From assembly GCF_030247195.1 (NCBI RefSeq), contig NC_080671.1:211886361-211950360 (forward strand): 64,000 nucleotides of DNA. The letters run 5' to 3'. A model generated the notes under the pieces. That model ran no database searches. It worked only from the letters and a program-made list of their open reading frames with translations, and was not told where the DNA came from. Every line of letters begins with the position of its first letter. Within the stretch, counting starts at the first letter, position 1. Below are positions 11,168 through 23,046 of this stretch, in pieces. The stretch comes from Topomyia yanbarensis (Eukaryota > Arthropoda > Insecta > Diptera > Culicidae). Made by a program: the position numbers and the translations under genes.

Positions 11168-11729
11168 AGGCCCTTTTATAAATTATTGTAAAATCGTTAT
11201 CAAAATTCTTCATAATCAAATGTTAAGTTATGTACGTGTTCGGGTAGAGATTTTTTAATGGAAAATGTGAAAATTCTATCTGTTTACATTTTGCAGATAG
11301 GCTCTTTTCAAATATTTGGATAGATTTACAAATTTTCATGTTTCACGCAGAAAAAAAGATTTGTAGGTTCAATAAAAATATGGATTAAATTCAATAAATA
11401 AAATTATTAGTCGGGAGACAATAAATTTATTTATTGAATTCAATAAAATTTATTTATTGTTTCAATAAAAAAGTTTATTGTTGTGCTTTCTAATGTTTTT
11501 ATTGAAAATAAAAGAAAATTATTGAAATTAAAAATGTTTTTATTGAAAGCAAAAATACATTGTTTTTCTAATAAAAAAAGATGGGTGGGTAATGTCTGCG
11601 ACATAACCGGAGAGATGTAGAATACATAAGGAACACGTTCTTCAAATATGTTGATACTCATTAGGATTTTCGGACAAAAGGTGATTTGGGCGAGGAATAT
11701 TTCAAATTATTCTTTACAAAAATGATGGT

Positions 11730-11745
11730 GGTCCTGAAAAGGACC
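11730..11745 (-). promoter_or_regulatory. histone-type 3' stem-loop
   Basis: The minus strand reads GGTCCTTTTCAGGACC, a perfect six-pair stem with a TTTC loop. This is the canonical SLBP-bound histone mRNA 3' end. TGTAAAGAAT follows downstream, like a histone downstream element. The DNA upstream of it no longer resembles a histone coding region. Confidence 0.75.
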
Positions 11746-12211
11746 GGTTTTGTTGGCGTTGTTGGCCTTGGTGAGGGAGATGGCTAACGATGAAATTAAT
11801 TGTTAGCATGAGGAAGTCGCGTAGTACTGGCCAATGGAAGAACAGATAATAATTGATTCCTGAAAATCAATTTTTCTTTATTCATGTAAATTATACATAC
11901 TTACAAATCTAACAGAAGATTCCTGATCATATTTCTGAATCATTAGTGCGAACATTGTGTAATTTGGTTAAGTAAAATGAAAGTTACAAACTTTCCAAAC
12001 TCGACCTTCTGTTCCTTCAGAAATATTGAAATGGGGTGTCTATATTAAACCGTTAGTCGAGGTCACAATAAAAAAAGATGGGTGGGTAATGTCTGTCACA
12101 TAACCGGAGCGTCGTGATTTCAATTCGAGACGTTAATTTAAATCTAATAATACTCAACAGAATCACGTTTGAATGGGAAATTTTCAAATAATTCTCTATG
12201 GTAATAATGGT

Positions 12212-12227
12212 GGTTCTGAAAAGAACC
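12212..12227 (-). promoter_or_regulatory. histone-type 3' stem-loop
   Basis: The minus strand reads GGTTCTTTTCAGAACC, a perfect stem and loop, located just downstream of the H3 C-terminal remnant at 12240-12428. Confidence 0.85.
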
Positions 12228-12239
12228 TTTGGTATCGGC

Positions 12240-12428
12240 GTTGGTGTTGATGGTGATGCGCTGGATCGTTGGATATTTTTGGCATGATAGTTACGTGCCT
12301 GGCGAACTGTTTTGTAGCCTCGAACAAAACGACAAGACTGGCTTCTTCGGGTACCATTACGGCTGAACTTTATAAGCTTAGCTCGACTTTGAAATCCTGC
12401 ACAATCTCACGAATCAGACACTGGTAGG
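12240..12428 (-). pseudogene. histone H3 pseudogene, C-terminal half
   Basis: Translation of the minus strand gives REIVQDFKVELSL, a stop, then SSAVMVPEEASLVVLFEA and, near the end, HVTIMPK. This follows histone H3 from helix alpha-2 through the VTIMPK motif before the true terminus. At the upstream side (12429) the similarity stops abruptly and unrelated DNA follows. The stop and substitutions rule out function. The match is to canonical H3 and cannot be told apart from H3.3 at this divergence. Confidence 0.8.
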
Positions 12429-12758
12429 GCCATTTTGTTTGCTACTAGCACGGAGCTGCACAAAAAAATCATTTAATGCAGTTAGTTCGAGGGGGCTGCC
12501 AAAAAGCTTGAATAGAAGCATGCGACTTCAACGTTTCTCTTAAACACATGCAACAACACATTCGTTTTGGTAATACTGATAATAACAGTAGAAAGGAATG
12601 GAAAAGCAGTGCACGAAACGAGCGAGAGGATAATTTAAATTTTTGTTCCATGTGCAAGCTACTTCTTTCCACCCAACGTATTATGTTGCTTGTTGAAAAT
12701 TTGCTACACACCTTAAAATGAAAGTTTCAGTTTAACTCTCACTAGAACACAATTGATT

Positions 12759-12774
12759 GGTTCTGAAAAGAACC
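12759..12774 (-). promoter_or_regulatory. histone-type 3' stem-loop
   Basis: The minus strand reads GGTTCTTTTCAGAACC, a perfect stem and loop, just downstream of the near-full-length H3 remnant. Confidence 0.85.
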
Positions 12775-12811
12775 GTTGCTTTTATTGTAATTTACGCCCA
12801 CTCCCACAAAC

Positions 12812-13098
12812 CGACCAAGTAGGCATCACTGGCTTCATTACGGCTGAGTTTTGTAAGCGTAGCTCGACTTTGAAGTAATACACAACCTTACGAACCAGAC
12901 ACTGGAATGTTAGCCAGCGGATTAGTTGCTCCGTTGCCCTTTAGTTGGGGCGAAATACTAGCATGGCGACAGTTCCTGATCGGTAGTTGGTTGCGATGGG
13001 CCACCAGTAGCTGGGGCACTTTTGCGGACCGTCATCATCGCCAATTGCTTTCCTCCGGTGGACTGGCTGCTTGCTAGTGCTTGAACGAATACGAATGA
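12812..13098 (-). pseudogene. histone H3 pseudogene, nearly full span
   Basis: The minus strand carries the tail segment GCAAGCAGCCAGTCCACC (codons like K-S-T), SAPATGG-like codons near 13015, TVA(M/L) followed by an FRPN-type stretch near 12955, and the helix alpha-2 and alpha-N regions down to TAYLVGL-type codons at 12815. Frames shift several times and stops are present. A TATA-like CATATATGAA lies upstream near 13125, where an H3 promoter would be. It is a degenerate gene copy, not a processed mRNA, because promoter-like DNA accompanies it. Confidence 0.75.
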
Positions 13099-13827
13099 TG
13101 AGAAAAACCGACCGACCAATATTCATATATGAAAACACGAGAAAGCATTACTATCGCTCTCCCGCTCGTTTTCGTGCCATTCCTGTGCCTTTCCTTTCCG
13201 TTCGGCTACCAATACTAGCATAACCAAAACGAATATTCTGTCTTTCCATCGCCTTCAATCTAGTGGCCAGTGCTAGCAAACTTGCATGTTCAGTTTTTCA
13301 ATAACAACATTCCAACAATATTTTCAAAGAATGTTGCAGATTTGAAAAGAAGGAAGGAGAAGATTTTCACAAATTTAAATTCTTTTGTCTTATTTGTTAG
13401 CGCTGATAAAGGCTATTTAGTTTGCTACTAGCAAGGAGCTGCACAAACAAATCGATTTATGCAGTTAATCAACGGAGGCTGCCAAAAAGTTCGAATAAAA
13501 GCATGCGACTAGTGTACTTTGCATGTTCTATATTTTATCAATACTAGAGAGGATCAATAAAATAATTCAAATTGTTATAGCGACATGCAATTGTTGCAAC
13601 ACTGGCCATGAGATGGTGGGGGAACACGCACATTCGTTTTAGTTATGATGGTAGTAGCAGCAGAAAGGAATGGAAAAGCAGTGCATGAAAACGAGCGAGA
13701 GAGGATAATTTAAATTCTCTTTCTTTCTTTCCACACTTCGTATTTCTTATATTGCTTTCTGAAAATTATTTGTTATACACCATAAAATGTAAATTTCAGT
13801 TTAGCTCTTATTAGAACACAATTAATT

Positions 13828-13843
13828 GGTCCTGTAAAGAACC
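13828..13843 (-). promoter_or_regulatory. degenerate histone 3' stem-loop
   Basis: The minus strand reads GGTTCTTTACAGGACC. The stem holds with one G-T pair and the loop has changed from TTTC to TTAC. It belongs to the H3 copy split by the LINE. Confidence 0.65.
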
Positions 13844-13849
13844 GTTTAT

Positions 13850-13951
13850 TGTTTTATTGCGGGAGCATAATTCAGACGCACTCCCCGCGGACACGGTGAG
13901 CTAGAAAGCACTATTTTGCATTCTCGAACAAACCGACCAAGTAGGCATCGT
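13850..13951 (-). pseudogene. histone H3 pseudogene, 3' piece (LINE-split)
   Basis: The minus strand continues the H3 frame from 20089 with YLVGLFE-type codons at 13925-13945, then ends early. The remaining H3 tail is lost and untranslated-like sequence reaches the stem-loop. The upstream piece lies at 20089-20348 beyond the LINE. Confidence 0.75.
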
Positions 13952-14775
<824 letters not shown>

Positions 14776-15357
14776 ATGGATGAAGAGATGGGAGAACGAG
14801 TAACAGACCCTCCCCCTAAGCCTTATGCTGAAAATGTAAATCCGACTAGAATTAAAATTTACCCAGAGTCGTCAACGGGACCATGGATTGTATTTATTAG
14901 GCGTAAAGCAAAGGCGCTAAATATCATTCAAATTTCTAAAGATTTGACTTCGCGATTCTCGGATGTAAAAGAGATCGTCAAAGTTAATAAAGATAAAATA
15001 CGCATTGTCGTTGGTAGTTTCAAACAAGCCAATGCAATTGCTTCTTGCGAACTTTTTACGCGTGAATATAGAGCGTATATTCCTTCAAAAGAAATTGAAA
15101 TTGATGGGTTCATCACAGAATCGAGTTTGACTGTTGATGACTTAGTTAAGCATGGGGTTGGTCGTTTCAAAGACACCATACTTAAAGACGTAAAAATACT
15201 TGAATGCAAGCAATTGCATTCAGTATCACACGAAGGAGATAAAAAAGTTTATCGACTGTCTGACTCATTTCGAGTGACTTTCGCTGGGTCTGCGCTGCCC
15301 AACTATGTCATTATCGATAAGATTCGTCTCCCTGTTCGCCTTTTATCCCTCGTGTAA
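14776..15357 (+). pseudogene. LINE ORF1, N-terminal part
   Basis: About 193 residues start MDEEMGERVTDPPPKPYAEN. They contain the RRM-like/PRE_C2HC region of I-clade ORF1 proteins (words such as KIRIVVGSFKQANAIAS and SFRVTFAGSALPNYVIIDK). In related elements the frame runs straight into CCHC knuckles. Here it ends at TAA just before them, while the next frame carries the missing junction. A single-base loss near 15340 (CGCCTTTTATCCC) explains this. ORF1 binds the element RNA and forms the particle, so this copy probably makes a truncated protein. Confidence 0.8.
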
Positions 15358-16088
15358 TGAATTGCCTTAATTGCAAACAGCTTGGCCACACAGCCACTTA
15401 CTGTTCCAATAAGGCACGGTGTGGCAAATGTGGGGGTTCTCATCAAGAGGATACATGCAATGAAAATTCAGAAAAATGCTTAATGTGCGGAGAAAACTCA
15501 CATGAGCTCCCTGCATGCCCCATTTATAAATTGCGTGAGGATAAAATTAAACGATCCTTGAAGGAGAGGTCTAAGCGCTCCTATGCAGAAATGTTGAAAA
15601 ATGCTACCCCTAAACCCATCTTCTTAGAAAACACTTACGCATCTCTATTTTCGGAACAGTCTGACTCTGACGGAGCGTGCGAAGGTACATCATTTGTTTT
15701 ACCCGGAAATTCCAGAAAAAGAAAACAGTCTTCTTTTCCCAAGCTGCCAAGAAAGGGCCTTAAAATTTCTCCACCAATAGATAAACTGCGCCCAAAACCG
15801 AAAAATTCCGATTCAAAACCGAAATCAATTCCGCCCGGTTTTGGGAACGTACAATCCAAACAGAACACCATTACTGGAAATAATAAAATTTCGACTTCCT
15901 CTGAGCCTCAGCCGGGGCTAGGATTATTAAAATTTTCTGAAATTGTTGATTGGATTTTTAAAGCATTCAATATTTCTGAACCACTAAAGAGTATACTTTC
16001 AGCTTTCCTCCCAACAATTAGAACATTTTTAGAGCAGCTGATTGCTCAATGGCCCATCCTTGCAGCGATTGTATCTTTCAATGGGTAA
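15357..16088 (+). pseudogene. LINE ORF1, zinc-knuckle part
   Basis: About 243 residues begin at an ATG overlapping the upstream stop (TAATG). Three knuckles follow at once: CLNCKQLGHTATYC, CGKCGGSHQEDTC and CLMCGENSHELPAC. A basic, proline-rich middle and a hydrophobic C-terminus (LSAFLPTIRTFLEQLIAQW) follow. I read it as the second half of one ORF1 separated by a frameshift. A genuine stop-restart arrangement is the alternative and cannot be excluded from one copy. Confidence 0.75.
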
Positions 16089-19000
16089 TTCACCTCCTCC
16101 AATGAAAGATTCCATCACTGTTTTACAGTGGAATTGCAGAAGTATCATACCTAAAATTGATTCCTTAAAAATTTTACTGCATAATTTAAAATGCGATGCT
16201 TTTGCTTTATGTGAAACATGGCTTACCTCAAACATTAATTTCAACTTAAATGATTTCAACATTATTCGCCTAGACCGAGACACCCCATATGGAGGAGTGC
16301 TTCTAGGAATTAAAAAGTGCTATTCTTTCTATAGAATTAACATCCCCTTGTTTGCGGGCATTGAGGCTGTAGCTGTCCAAACGAACATTAAAGGCAAAGA
16401 CATGTCTATCGCTTCTATATATATACCTCCCAAAGTTCAAATTGGACAACGTCAAATTTTTGAGGTAGTGGAATCCATGGCTGCTCCGCGTCTGATACTG
16501 GGAGACTTCAACTCGCACGGTGTATTGTGGGGTTCCCTCTACAATGATAATCGATCCTCTTTGATATACAATGTTTGTGACGAATTTAATATGACAGTTT
16601 TAAATACTGGCGAATCAACACGCATCCCCAGACCTCCTGCACGTCCAAGTGCATTAGATCTATCTCTGTGCTCGACATCACTTCGGTTAGATTGCACGTG
16701 GAAGGTTGTACCTGATCCTCACGGTAGCGATCATTTGCCAATCGTTGTTTCAATTAACAGTGAATTAGGCCTTACGAATTCAATCAATGTTCCTTATGAC
16801 TTAACACGAAATATTGATTGGAAAACATACGAAACATTAATTTCCACTTCTCTTGCTTCGACAGAAGAGCTACCCCCTACCGAAGAATATGAATTCTTAG
16901 CGGGTTTAATTATTGAAGCAGCAGAACAAGCCCAAACGAAATGCAATCCTGGAATGACAATAAATAGACGCCCCCCTAATCCTTGGTGGGACAAAGAGTG
17001 CTCTGATGCATATGAAGCTAAACAAGTTGCCTACAAAGAAATTATGAAACAGAAAGGGGGTATACGTGAGAACTTTGAAAATTATTTCATTTTGCAAAAC
17101 AAATTTGACAGTATACGTCGTGCCAAAAAGTCTAGTTATTGGAGACGCTTCGTTGATGGCTTGTCAAGAGAAACATCAATGAGTACTCTTTGGAACACAG
17201 CCAGAAGAATGAGGAATCGAAACGTGACTAATGAAAGCGAAGATTTTTCGAATCGTTGGATATTTAATTTTGCCAAGAAAATTTGTCCCGATTCTGCTCC
17301 TGCGCAGAAAATCACTCGCGATGCTCCCACAAGTAACGATTTCATAGATTCGCCTTTGACAATGATGGAATTCTCAATTGCACTCCTCTCATGCAACAAT
17401 AATGCTCCGGGACTAGACAGAATTAAATTCAACTTGGTGAAGAATCTGCCTGACCTAGCAAAAAGACGCTTGTTGAATTTATTCAATAAGCTTCTTGAGC
17501 AGAACATTGTCCCGCACGACTGGAGACAAGTGAGAGTTATCGCTATTCCAAAACCGGGAAAACCAGCCTCCGATCATAACTCGTATCGACCGATTGCAAT
17601 GCTATCCTGCATCAGGAAATTGTTGGAAAAAATTATCCTACGACGTCTCGACAATTGGGTTGAGGCGAACGGCTTGCTATCAGATACCCAGTTTGGTTTT
17701 CGGAGGGGAAAGGGAACGAATGATTGTCTGGCGCTACTTTCGTCAGAAATCCAACTCGCTTACGCAAAAAAAGAACAAATGGCGTCTGTGTTCTTAGACA
17801 TAAAAGGAGCATTCGACTCAGTCTCCATTGATGTTCTCTCGGAGAAGCTACATCAATGTGGTCTTTCACCGACATTAAATAATTATTTATACAATTTATT
17901 GTCAGAAAAGCACATGCATTTTTCATATGGCGCTTTGGCGACACTCAGAATAAGTTACATGGGCCTCCCACAAGGTTCTTGTTTAAGCCCCCTTCTCTAC
18001 AATTTTTACGTGAATGATATTGATAATTGTATTGTCAGCCCATGCACTCTAAGGCAACTTGCAGATGATGGCGTGGTTTCTGTTACAGGACCAAAAGCTA
18101 TAAATTTACAACAACCACTGCAAGATAGTTTGGATAATTTATCAAGTTGGGCTTTGAAGTTAGGCATCGATTTCTCTACGGAGAAAACAGAGTTGGTTGT
18201 TTTTTCAAGGAAGCGTGATCCAGCTCAGCTTCAGCTTCAGTTGGTTGGTAGAACGATAGCCCAAGTCCTGACTTTTAAATACCTTGGAATTTGGTTCGAT
18301 TCTAAAGGCACATGGGGAGGCCACATTAGGTATCTAATAACGAAATGCCAACAAAGGATAAATTTTCTGCGAACAATAACTGGATCATGGTGGGGTTCTC
18401 ATCCAAGTGACATGATAAGATTGTATCAAACAACAATACTTTCAGTAATGGAATATGGGTGCATCTGTTTCCGTTCAGCTGCGAACACTCACATTATTAA
18501 ACTGGAACGGATACAGTATCGCTGTTTACGAATTGCCTTAGGTTGCATGCAGTCGACCCATACGATGAGTCTTGAAGTACTAGCGGGAGTTCTTCCTTTA
18601 AAAGACCGATTCGGGGATCTCTCTTCTCGTTTACTTATCCGATGTGAGGTTATGAACCCACTGGTAATTAAAAATTTTGAAAGACTTGTCGAGCTTCAAC
18701 CCCAAACCAGATTCATGACAGTGTATTTCAATCACATGTCACAAGAAATAACGCCTGCTAGGTATGTTCCCACATACGTCAATATACTAGATACTCCTGA
18801 ATCCACTTTATTCTTCGACACGTCCATGCAAGCAGAGATTCGTGGAATTCCGGATCATCTACGCTCGCGGGAGATCCCTAAAATATTCACAAGTAAATAT
18901 CAACACATAGACTGCCTTAAAATGTTTTACACTGATGGGTCACGAATCAGTGAGGCCACTGGTTTCGGTATTTTCAACAATAATTTTTCAATTTCTCTCA

Positions 19001-19773
19001 AACTTGCAGAACCCGCCTCTGTTTATATAGCGGAACTAGCAGCAGTTCACTATAGTTTTCAAATAATTAATACTTTACCCCCGAACCATTACTTTATCCT
19101 CACTGATAGTCTCAGCACAATTGCAGCTCTACGCTCAAAGAGGATTGATAATCACGATCCATTCTTTTTGGGGAAGATACGAGAATCTCTGAGTAACCTG
19201 ACAAGAAAATGTTATAAATTTACCCTAGTGTGGCTCCCCGCCCATTGCTCTATTGCGGGCAATGAGAAAGCTGATAATTTAGCCAAGATTGGTGCACTAG
19301 ATGGTGAAATATATGAAAGACCCATCGCTTACAATGAATTTTATAGCGCTTCTCGACAGAGGACACTTGCTAGTTGGCAAACATCTTGGGACAATGGAGA
19401 TATGGGACGATGGCTACACTCAATTATCCCTAAAGTATCAACGAAGGCATGGTTCAAAGGATTGGATGTAAGTCGGGACTTCATCCGTGTGATGTCTAGG
19501 CTCATGTCCAATCATTATACTTTAGATGCGCATCTCCGTCGTATTGGGCTCGCTGAGGGTAATCATTGTGCTTGTGGAGAAGGTTACCATGACATTGAGC
19601 ATGTTGTTTGGTCCTGCACTGAATATCGTGAAGCCAGATCACAATTAGTAGATTCTTTACAAGTCCGAAGAAGACCAATCCATGTTCCTGTTAGAGACAT
19701 CCTGGCGTATCGCGATCCTCTATACATGGAACTTATCTATCATTTTCTAAAAACAGCGTCTGTCAAAATTTAA
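16081..19773 (+). CDS. LINE ORF2: endonuclease, reverse transcriptase, RNase H
   Basis: The intact frame has about 1230 codons from ATG 16081, which overlaps the end of ORF1 by eight bases; an earlier ATG at 16042 is in frame. The APE endonuclease spans residues 10-225 (LQWNCRS, LILGDFNSHG near 138, GSDHLPIV near 215). RT follows with FLDIKGAFDS near 571, GLPQGSCLSP near 627 and the active-site box as LADD near 660 instead of the common YADD. RNase H has YTDGS near 950, AELAAV near 985, TDSLST near 1007 and NEKADNLAK near 1060, so all four acidic residues are kept. A Cys/His cluster, CACGEGYHDIEHVVWSC, closes it. This protein nicks the target and copies RNA into it. Confidence 0.93.
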   Translation: MGNSPPPMKDSITVLQWNCRSIIPKIDSLKILLHNLKCDAFALCETWLTSNINFNLNDFNIIRLDRDTPYGGVLLGIKKCYSFYRINIPLFAGIEAVAVQTNIKGKDMSIASIYIPPKVQIGQRQIFEVVESMAAPRLILGDFNSHGVLWGSLYNDNRSSLIYNVCDEFNMTVLNTGESTRIPRPPARPSALDLSLCSTSLRLDCTWKVVPDPHGSDHLPIVVSINSELGLTNSINVPYDLTRNIDWKTYETLISTSLASTEELPPTEEYEFLAGLIIEAAEQAQTKCNPGMTINRRPPNPWWDKECSDAYEAKQVAYKEIMKQKGGIRENFENYFILQNKFDSIRRAKKSSYWRRFVDGLSRETSMSTLWNTARRMRNRNVTNESEDFSNRWIFNFAKKICPDSAPAQKITRDAPTSNDFIDSPLTMMEFSIALLSCNNNAPGLDRIKFNLVKNLPDLAKRRLLNLFNKLLEQNIVPHDWRQVRVIAIPKPGKPASDHNSYRPIAMLSCIRKLLEKIILRRLDNWVEANGLLSDTQFGFRRGKGTNDCLALLSSEIQLAYAKKEQMASVFLDIKGAFDSVSIDVLSEKLHQCGLSPTLNNYLYNLLSEKHMHFSYGALATLRISYMGLPQGSCLSPLLYNFYVNDIDNCIVSPCTLRQLADDGVVSVTGPKAINLQQPLQDSLDNLSSWALKLGIDFSTEKTELVVFSRKRDPAQLQLQLVGRTIAQVLTFKYLGIWFDSKGTWGGHIRYLITKCQQRINFLRTITGSWWGSHPSDMIRLYQTTILSVMEYGCICFRSAANTHIIKLERIQYRCLRIALGCMQSTHTMSLEVLAGVLPLKDRFGDLSSRLLIRCEVMNPLVIKNFERLVELQPQTRFMTVYFNHMSQEITPARYVPTYVNILDTPESTLFFDTSMQAEIRGIPDHLRSREIPKIFTSKYQHIDCLKMFYTDGSRISEATGFGIFNNNFSISLKLAEPASVYIAELAAVHYSFQIINTLPPNHYFILTDSLSTIAALRSKRIDNHDPFFLGKIRESLSNLTRKCYKFTLVWLPAHCSIAGNEKADNLAKIGALDGEIYERPIAYNEFYSASRQRTLASWQTSWDNGDMGRWLHSIIPKVSTKAWFKGLDVSRDFIRVMSRLMSNHYTLDAHLRRIGLAEGNHCACGEGYHDIEHVVWSCTEYREARSQLVDSLQVRRRPIHVPVRDILAYRDPLYMELIYHFLKTASVKI

Positions 19774-20086
19774 TTAAATTCGTCTCCTCATACTCTCATC
19801 CAAGGCTAATCATTCACCAATTAAAGTGTCCTAGAATATTTAGTTTTTAAATTTAGACAATAACAGAAAAAAAGTAAATAAATACACCCGAAAATACTAG
19901 ATCAGTATGAAATACAACAATGTAAGGAAAAAAGCAAACAATAAAGTGATTTCAGTGTTAGTTTTAGACAAAGTACTAGTATAGTTAAAATTAGTCTTAA
20001 GGATTTTTGTAACGTGCTATGTAAAAAAAGAAACTGGCGTAAAAAGCTTTTGCAAATGCCGTGTCAAATAAATGTATGGGAAAAAA
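19774..20086 (+). other. LINE 3' untranslated region and A-rich tail
   Basis: This AT-rich DNA contains several AATAAA-like words (near 19877 and 20067) and ends in an A run next to the target duplication, as expected for target-primed reverse transcription. Confidence 0.7.
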
Positions 20087-20088
20087 AA

Positions 20089-20348
20089 GTAGGCATCGTT
20101 GGCTTCTCGGGGCATCATTACGACTGAGCTTTGTAAGCGTAGCTCGACTTTGCAGTCCTGCACAATCTCACGATCCAGACGCTGGAACGATAGCCTACTC
20201 TGTTGCCCTTTAGTTGGGGCGAAATTCTTGCAGGGCGACAGTTCCTGATCGGGTTGCGATGAGTCACCAGTAGCTGGGGCACTTTTTCCGCCGTCGTCCT
20301 CGCCAACTACTTTTCTTCGGTGGACTGGCTGCTTGCTAGTGCTTGAAC
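20089..20348 (-). pseudogene. histone H3 pseudogene, 5' piece (LINE-split)
   Basis: The minus strand gives codons for SAPATGD near 20275, [10 protein letters not shown] and a stop near 20215-20240, [16 protein letters not shown] near 20150-20190, then [20 protein letters not shown] up to the LINE boundary. This follows H3 from its tail to helix alpha-3. Stops and shifts make it a pseudogene. A TATA-like TATATAAATATC lies upstream at about 20380-20392. Confidence 0.82.
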
Positions 20349-20379
20349 GAATACGAATGATGAGAAAAACCGACCGACA

Positions 20380-20392
20380 GATATTTATATAA
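20380..20392 (-). promoter_or_regulatory. TATA-like box upstream of H3 pseudogene
   Basis: The minus strand reads TATATAAATATCTG about 35-40 bases before the H3-like start region, a normal position for an insect histone promoter. The same feature recurs at about 41120-41133 in the second unit. Confidence 0.5.
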
Positions 20393-20900
20393 TCGCGCTA
20401 ATATGCACTACTATCGCTTTCTCGCTCGTTCTCGTGCCGTGCATGAGCCTTTCCTTTCCGTCCGGCTTCTAATGGCCTAACCAAAGGAATATGCCGTCTT
20501 TCCCCCACCAAGTGCTCTCGTCAAGCAACCCAATGCGAATAACCATACGAACAAACATGTAGTGGACCTATATATATATATAAACTTTTCATTATTTTAT
20601 TGTTCGGTTGGTCTACCATAACGACGGCTCTGTGCGGGATGGGCTGAAAATTTTCACTTTTCCGAGTCGTTTTCGAAAGATTTTTCAAAACACATTTTTT
20701 TGTTATTAGTACATGTTATACATACTTCAAATTTTAATACAGCATAGAGGAACATATTTGCAACAAATTGGCCTAAAAATCAAATCATTCTGTTAAGTAT
20801 GATAAAAGTTATTAACGTTCAAAATCTGACGCGGCGCCGCAGCCGATATTTTGAAACGGGACCCCTATATTGAAACCTTAAATGTATTCTACATTAAAAT

Positions 20901-22326
20901 ATTGTGAAATTAATAATTTTGTTGGTTAAAGTGATAAACAATAATTGATTGAATTCAATAACACATATTTTTGGTTTAAATATGCTAAATTTTTCTGCGT
21001 GTTGACCTGGACAGAGATGCCAGATTTGAACATTTCGACATAGATTTTTCATTAGGGCTTAAATCGCAAATGTAAACAAACTACGTTTTCGCTATTACGA
21101 CATTATGCAACAAAAATACTACAACATTGAGGTGAAAATTAGTTAAAATGGTTTTTAGTTCGATGTATAATTAAAGAAAACAAAACGGCGAAACATGCAT
21201 TTTCTTCGAGATTTCGACTTAGGCCCTTCTTCTCATATGGAATATAAAGGCCAAACTTACATTTTTAGACAGAAGCGGGCGTACGGTTATTATTCACAAA
21301 TAAAAGAATAATATAAATGATAAGCAATATCTACTATGATCATGTCTACTCGATAGTTGTTGCACATAAACATTCGAATATTTCGATATTTTCATGAAAT
21401 TTGAAGAAAAGACTCACGCGCCCTTTCTTTTACATTGGGTTTCTATGCGCCCATTTGCTGAGCCCTATTAAAAAGTATACTGTCAAGCTCGCCCATTTAC
21501 CCAGCCCTACCCAGCAAGACAGTCAGTTTAGCCCATTTATCGCGCCCTTCTGAAAATTATGTACACGGTTTAGCCCTTCCGCAAATGGTGGTTGCTGAAG
21601 GGCGAAATCACGACTGGGATACAAATTGGGCGTAAGCATTTTTTTAGTTTCTACCCACTAAAAGCACATAGGAATAAATTCTTTGTTATATTGTCATAAG
21701 GTTTGAAAACATGCTTCCGGAAAAACACGGTCATAAAGTAATTTATACCTACAATAAAAACTACATTTAGAAAACCTTCGCCGAATATTGAAACTGATTT
21801 TTCTCCATTTGAGTACATTGCGACTTAGGCCCTAATGAAAGATCTGTATCGATTTGTCTTCATTTTGAAGACAATTGAAATGTTGGGAAGACGTGTTTTT
21901 CATTTTGAAGACAAATTTGTTCGGATGTCTGACTGATTTCTGGTTCAAAATTAATAACCGATTCAGGATCCTGGCCGTGGAAGACAAATCAAGACATTTT
22001 TTATGAAATGTGAAGAGCTTTGAAAAATGTATCTGATATCCCTGGACCTGGATCATGTAAAGGACGATTCAGACGATATATCAGCTTCCGTCAACGTCAA
22101 CGGAACATCACCGTTCTGTCAGGATAAGTTTAATACTTTTCTCTTGTGCCCGTTCACACGTACCGTACATCAAACGTTCCGTGGCGTTGATGTTGTGTGT
22201 GAATACTTCCAATTAACTGCATGCAACTAATCTTGACGTTCCGTACCGATGACGGATGCCTGATGTATCGTGTGAATCGTACTTAAATATAACTGCAAGA
22301 ATCCGCTGGAAGGTATATACATCGTA
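20901..22326. other. unassigned AT-rich DNA with dispersed repeat
   Basis: I see no gene. 21220-21640 contains several GCCCATTT and GGCCC words of unclear origin. The only defined element is the repeat at about 21840-22065, whose inverted partner lies at 25335-25575. Confidence 0.4.
21840..22065 (-). repeat. dispersed GAAGACA-rich repeat, copy A
   Basis: It shares long words with 25335-25575 in reverse orientation: AAGACAAATTTGTTCGGA, GAAGACGTGTTTTTCATTTT and ATTTTTTATGAAAT with their complements. No coding capacity is visible. Confidence 0.65.
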
Positions 22327-23046
22327 GAGCACTCTAGTTAGAGTGCGGCCAAGACGCGTTTGACGTATACAAACCTAAGACAAGACGTGACAATAAGGGG
22401 GGCCGTTTTTGTTCCAATTTTATGTCAGAATGTTCCAGCTCCTGATTGGTAGATTCTGACGTTTTGCACCGTACGTAATGTTACTGCAGGGATATCGAAA
22501 TTATGTTTTGCAGTGTTGCTATATTTATAGGAAAAGATTGTCATTACTTTTGACAAATAAAATTATTATCGTTAAAAAAGTAAAAACGACTAAATTGAAC
22601 TGAAATTGCGCAGCAAAGTGAAACAAGTATTTATCATGCATTTACCGTATACGTGGTTGATCAACTTTAACAAAAATAAGACAGAAATCACACTGTAATC
22701 TAAAATTATTCAGAAAATGGCTTCGTCAAACCTTACTAAACAACCATGACATGGAAAAAACGTGTCCTTCATCAATATAGTGAATTAAAGACGCAATTGT
22801 CGGCATAAAATAAATTAACAAGACTATATTTTCATTAATAAAAACAGCAACACTGTTCGGAAGATTTCGGCAGGGTGAAAATGTGCGAAAAGAAGAATGC
22901 CGAAGGAAAAATAAGAAGCCGATTGTCACGTCTTGTCTTAGATACAAACGAGCAGAAATCTGACGTATTTCTATTGTGAATACGTCAAATTTCAGGTTCG
23001 TTTGGATACGTCATGGCCTCTTGGCCGCACTCTAACTAGAGTGCTC
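22327..23046. mobile_element. TA-flanked MITE with self-palindromic ends
   Basis: The inverted ends share GAGCACTCTAGTTAGAGTGC followed by GGCCAAGA, with imperfect similarity continuing inward through TGACGTAT and CAAGACGTGAC. TA lies outside both ends. Each end is itself a near-perfect palindrome (GCACTCTA facing TAGAGTGC), so each can fold alone. No transposase is encoded. Confidence 0.7.

Larger units (their letters stand above)
10608..11573. repeat. dispersed AT-rich repeat with nested insert
   Basis: 10800-10920 and 11181-11300 resemble 44330-44520 (shared words include AGTGTATTGCTA and ATTATCAAAATTCTTCATAATC). This marks them as two copies of one dispersed family. The copy here is split by the insert at 10932-11167, which the other copy lacks. 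From 11340 to 11573 the sequence is a run of TTTATTGAAT-type words with no gene. Confidence 0.6.

Noticed and set aside
6131..12000. Minus-strand open frames opposite the Copia and LINE coding regions
   Set aside because: They are shadows of real plus-strand frames with no domains of their own.
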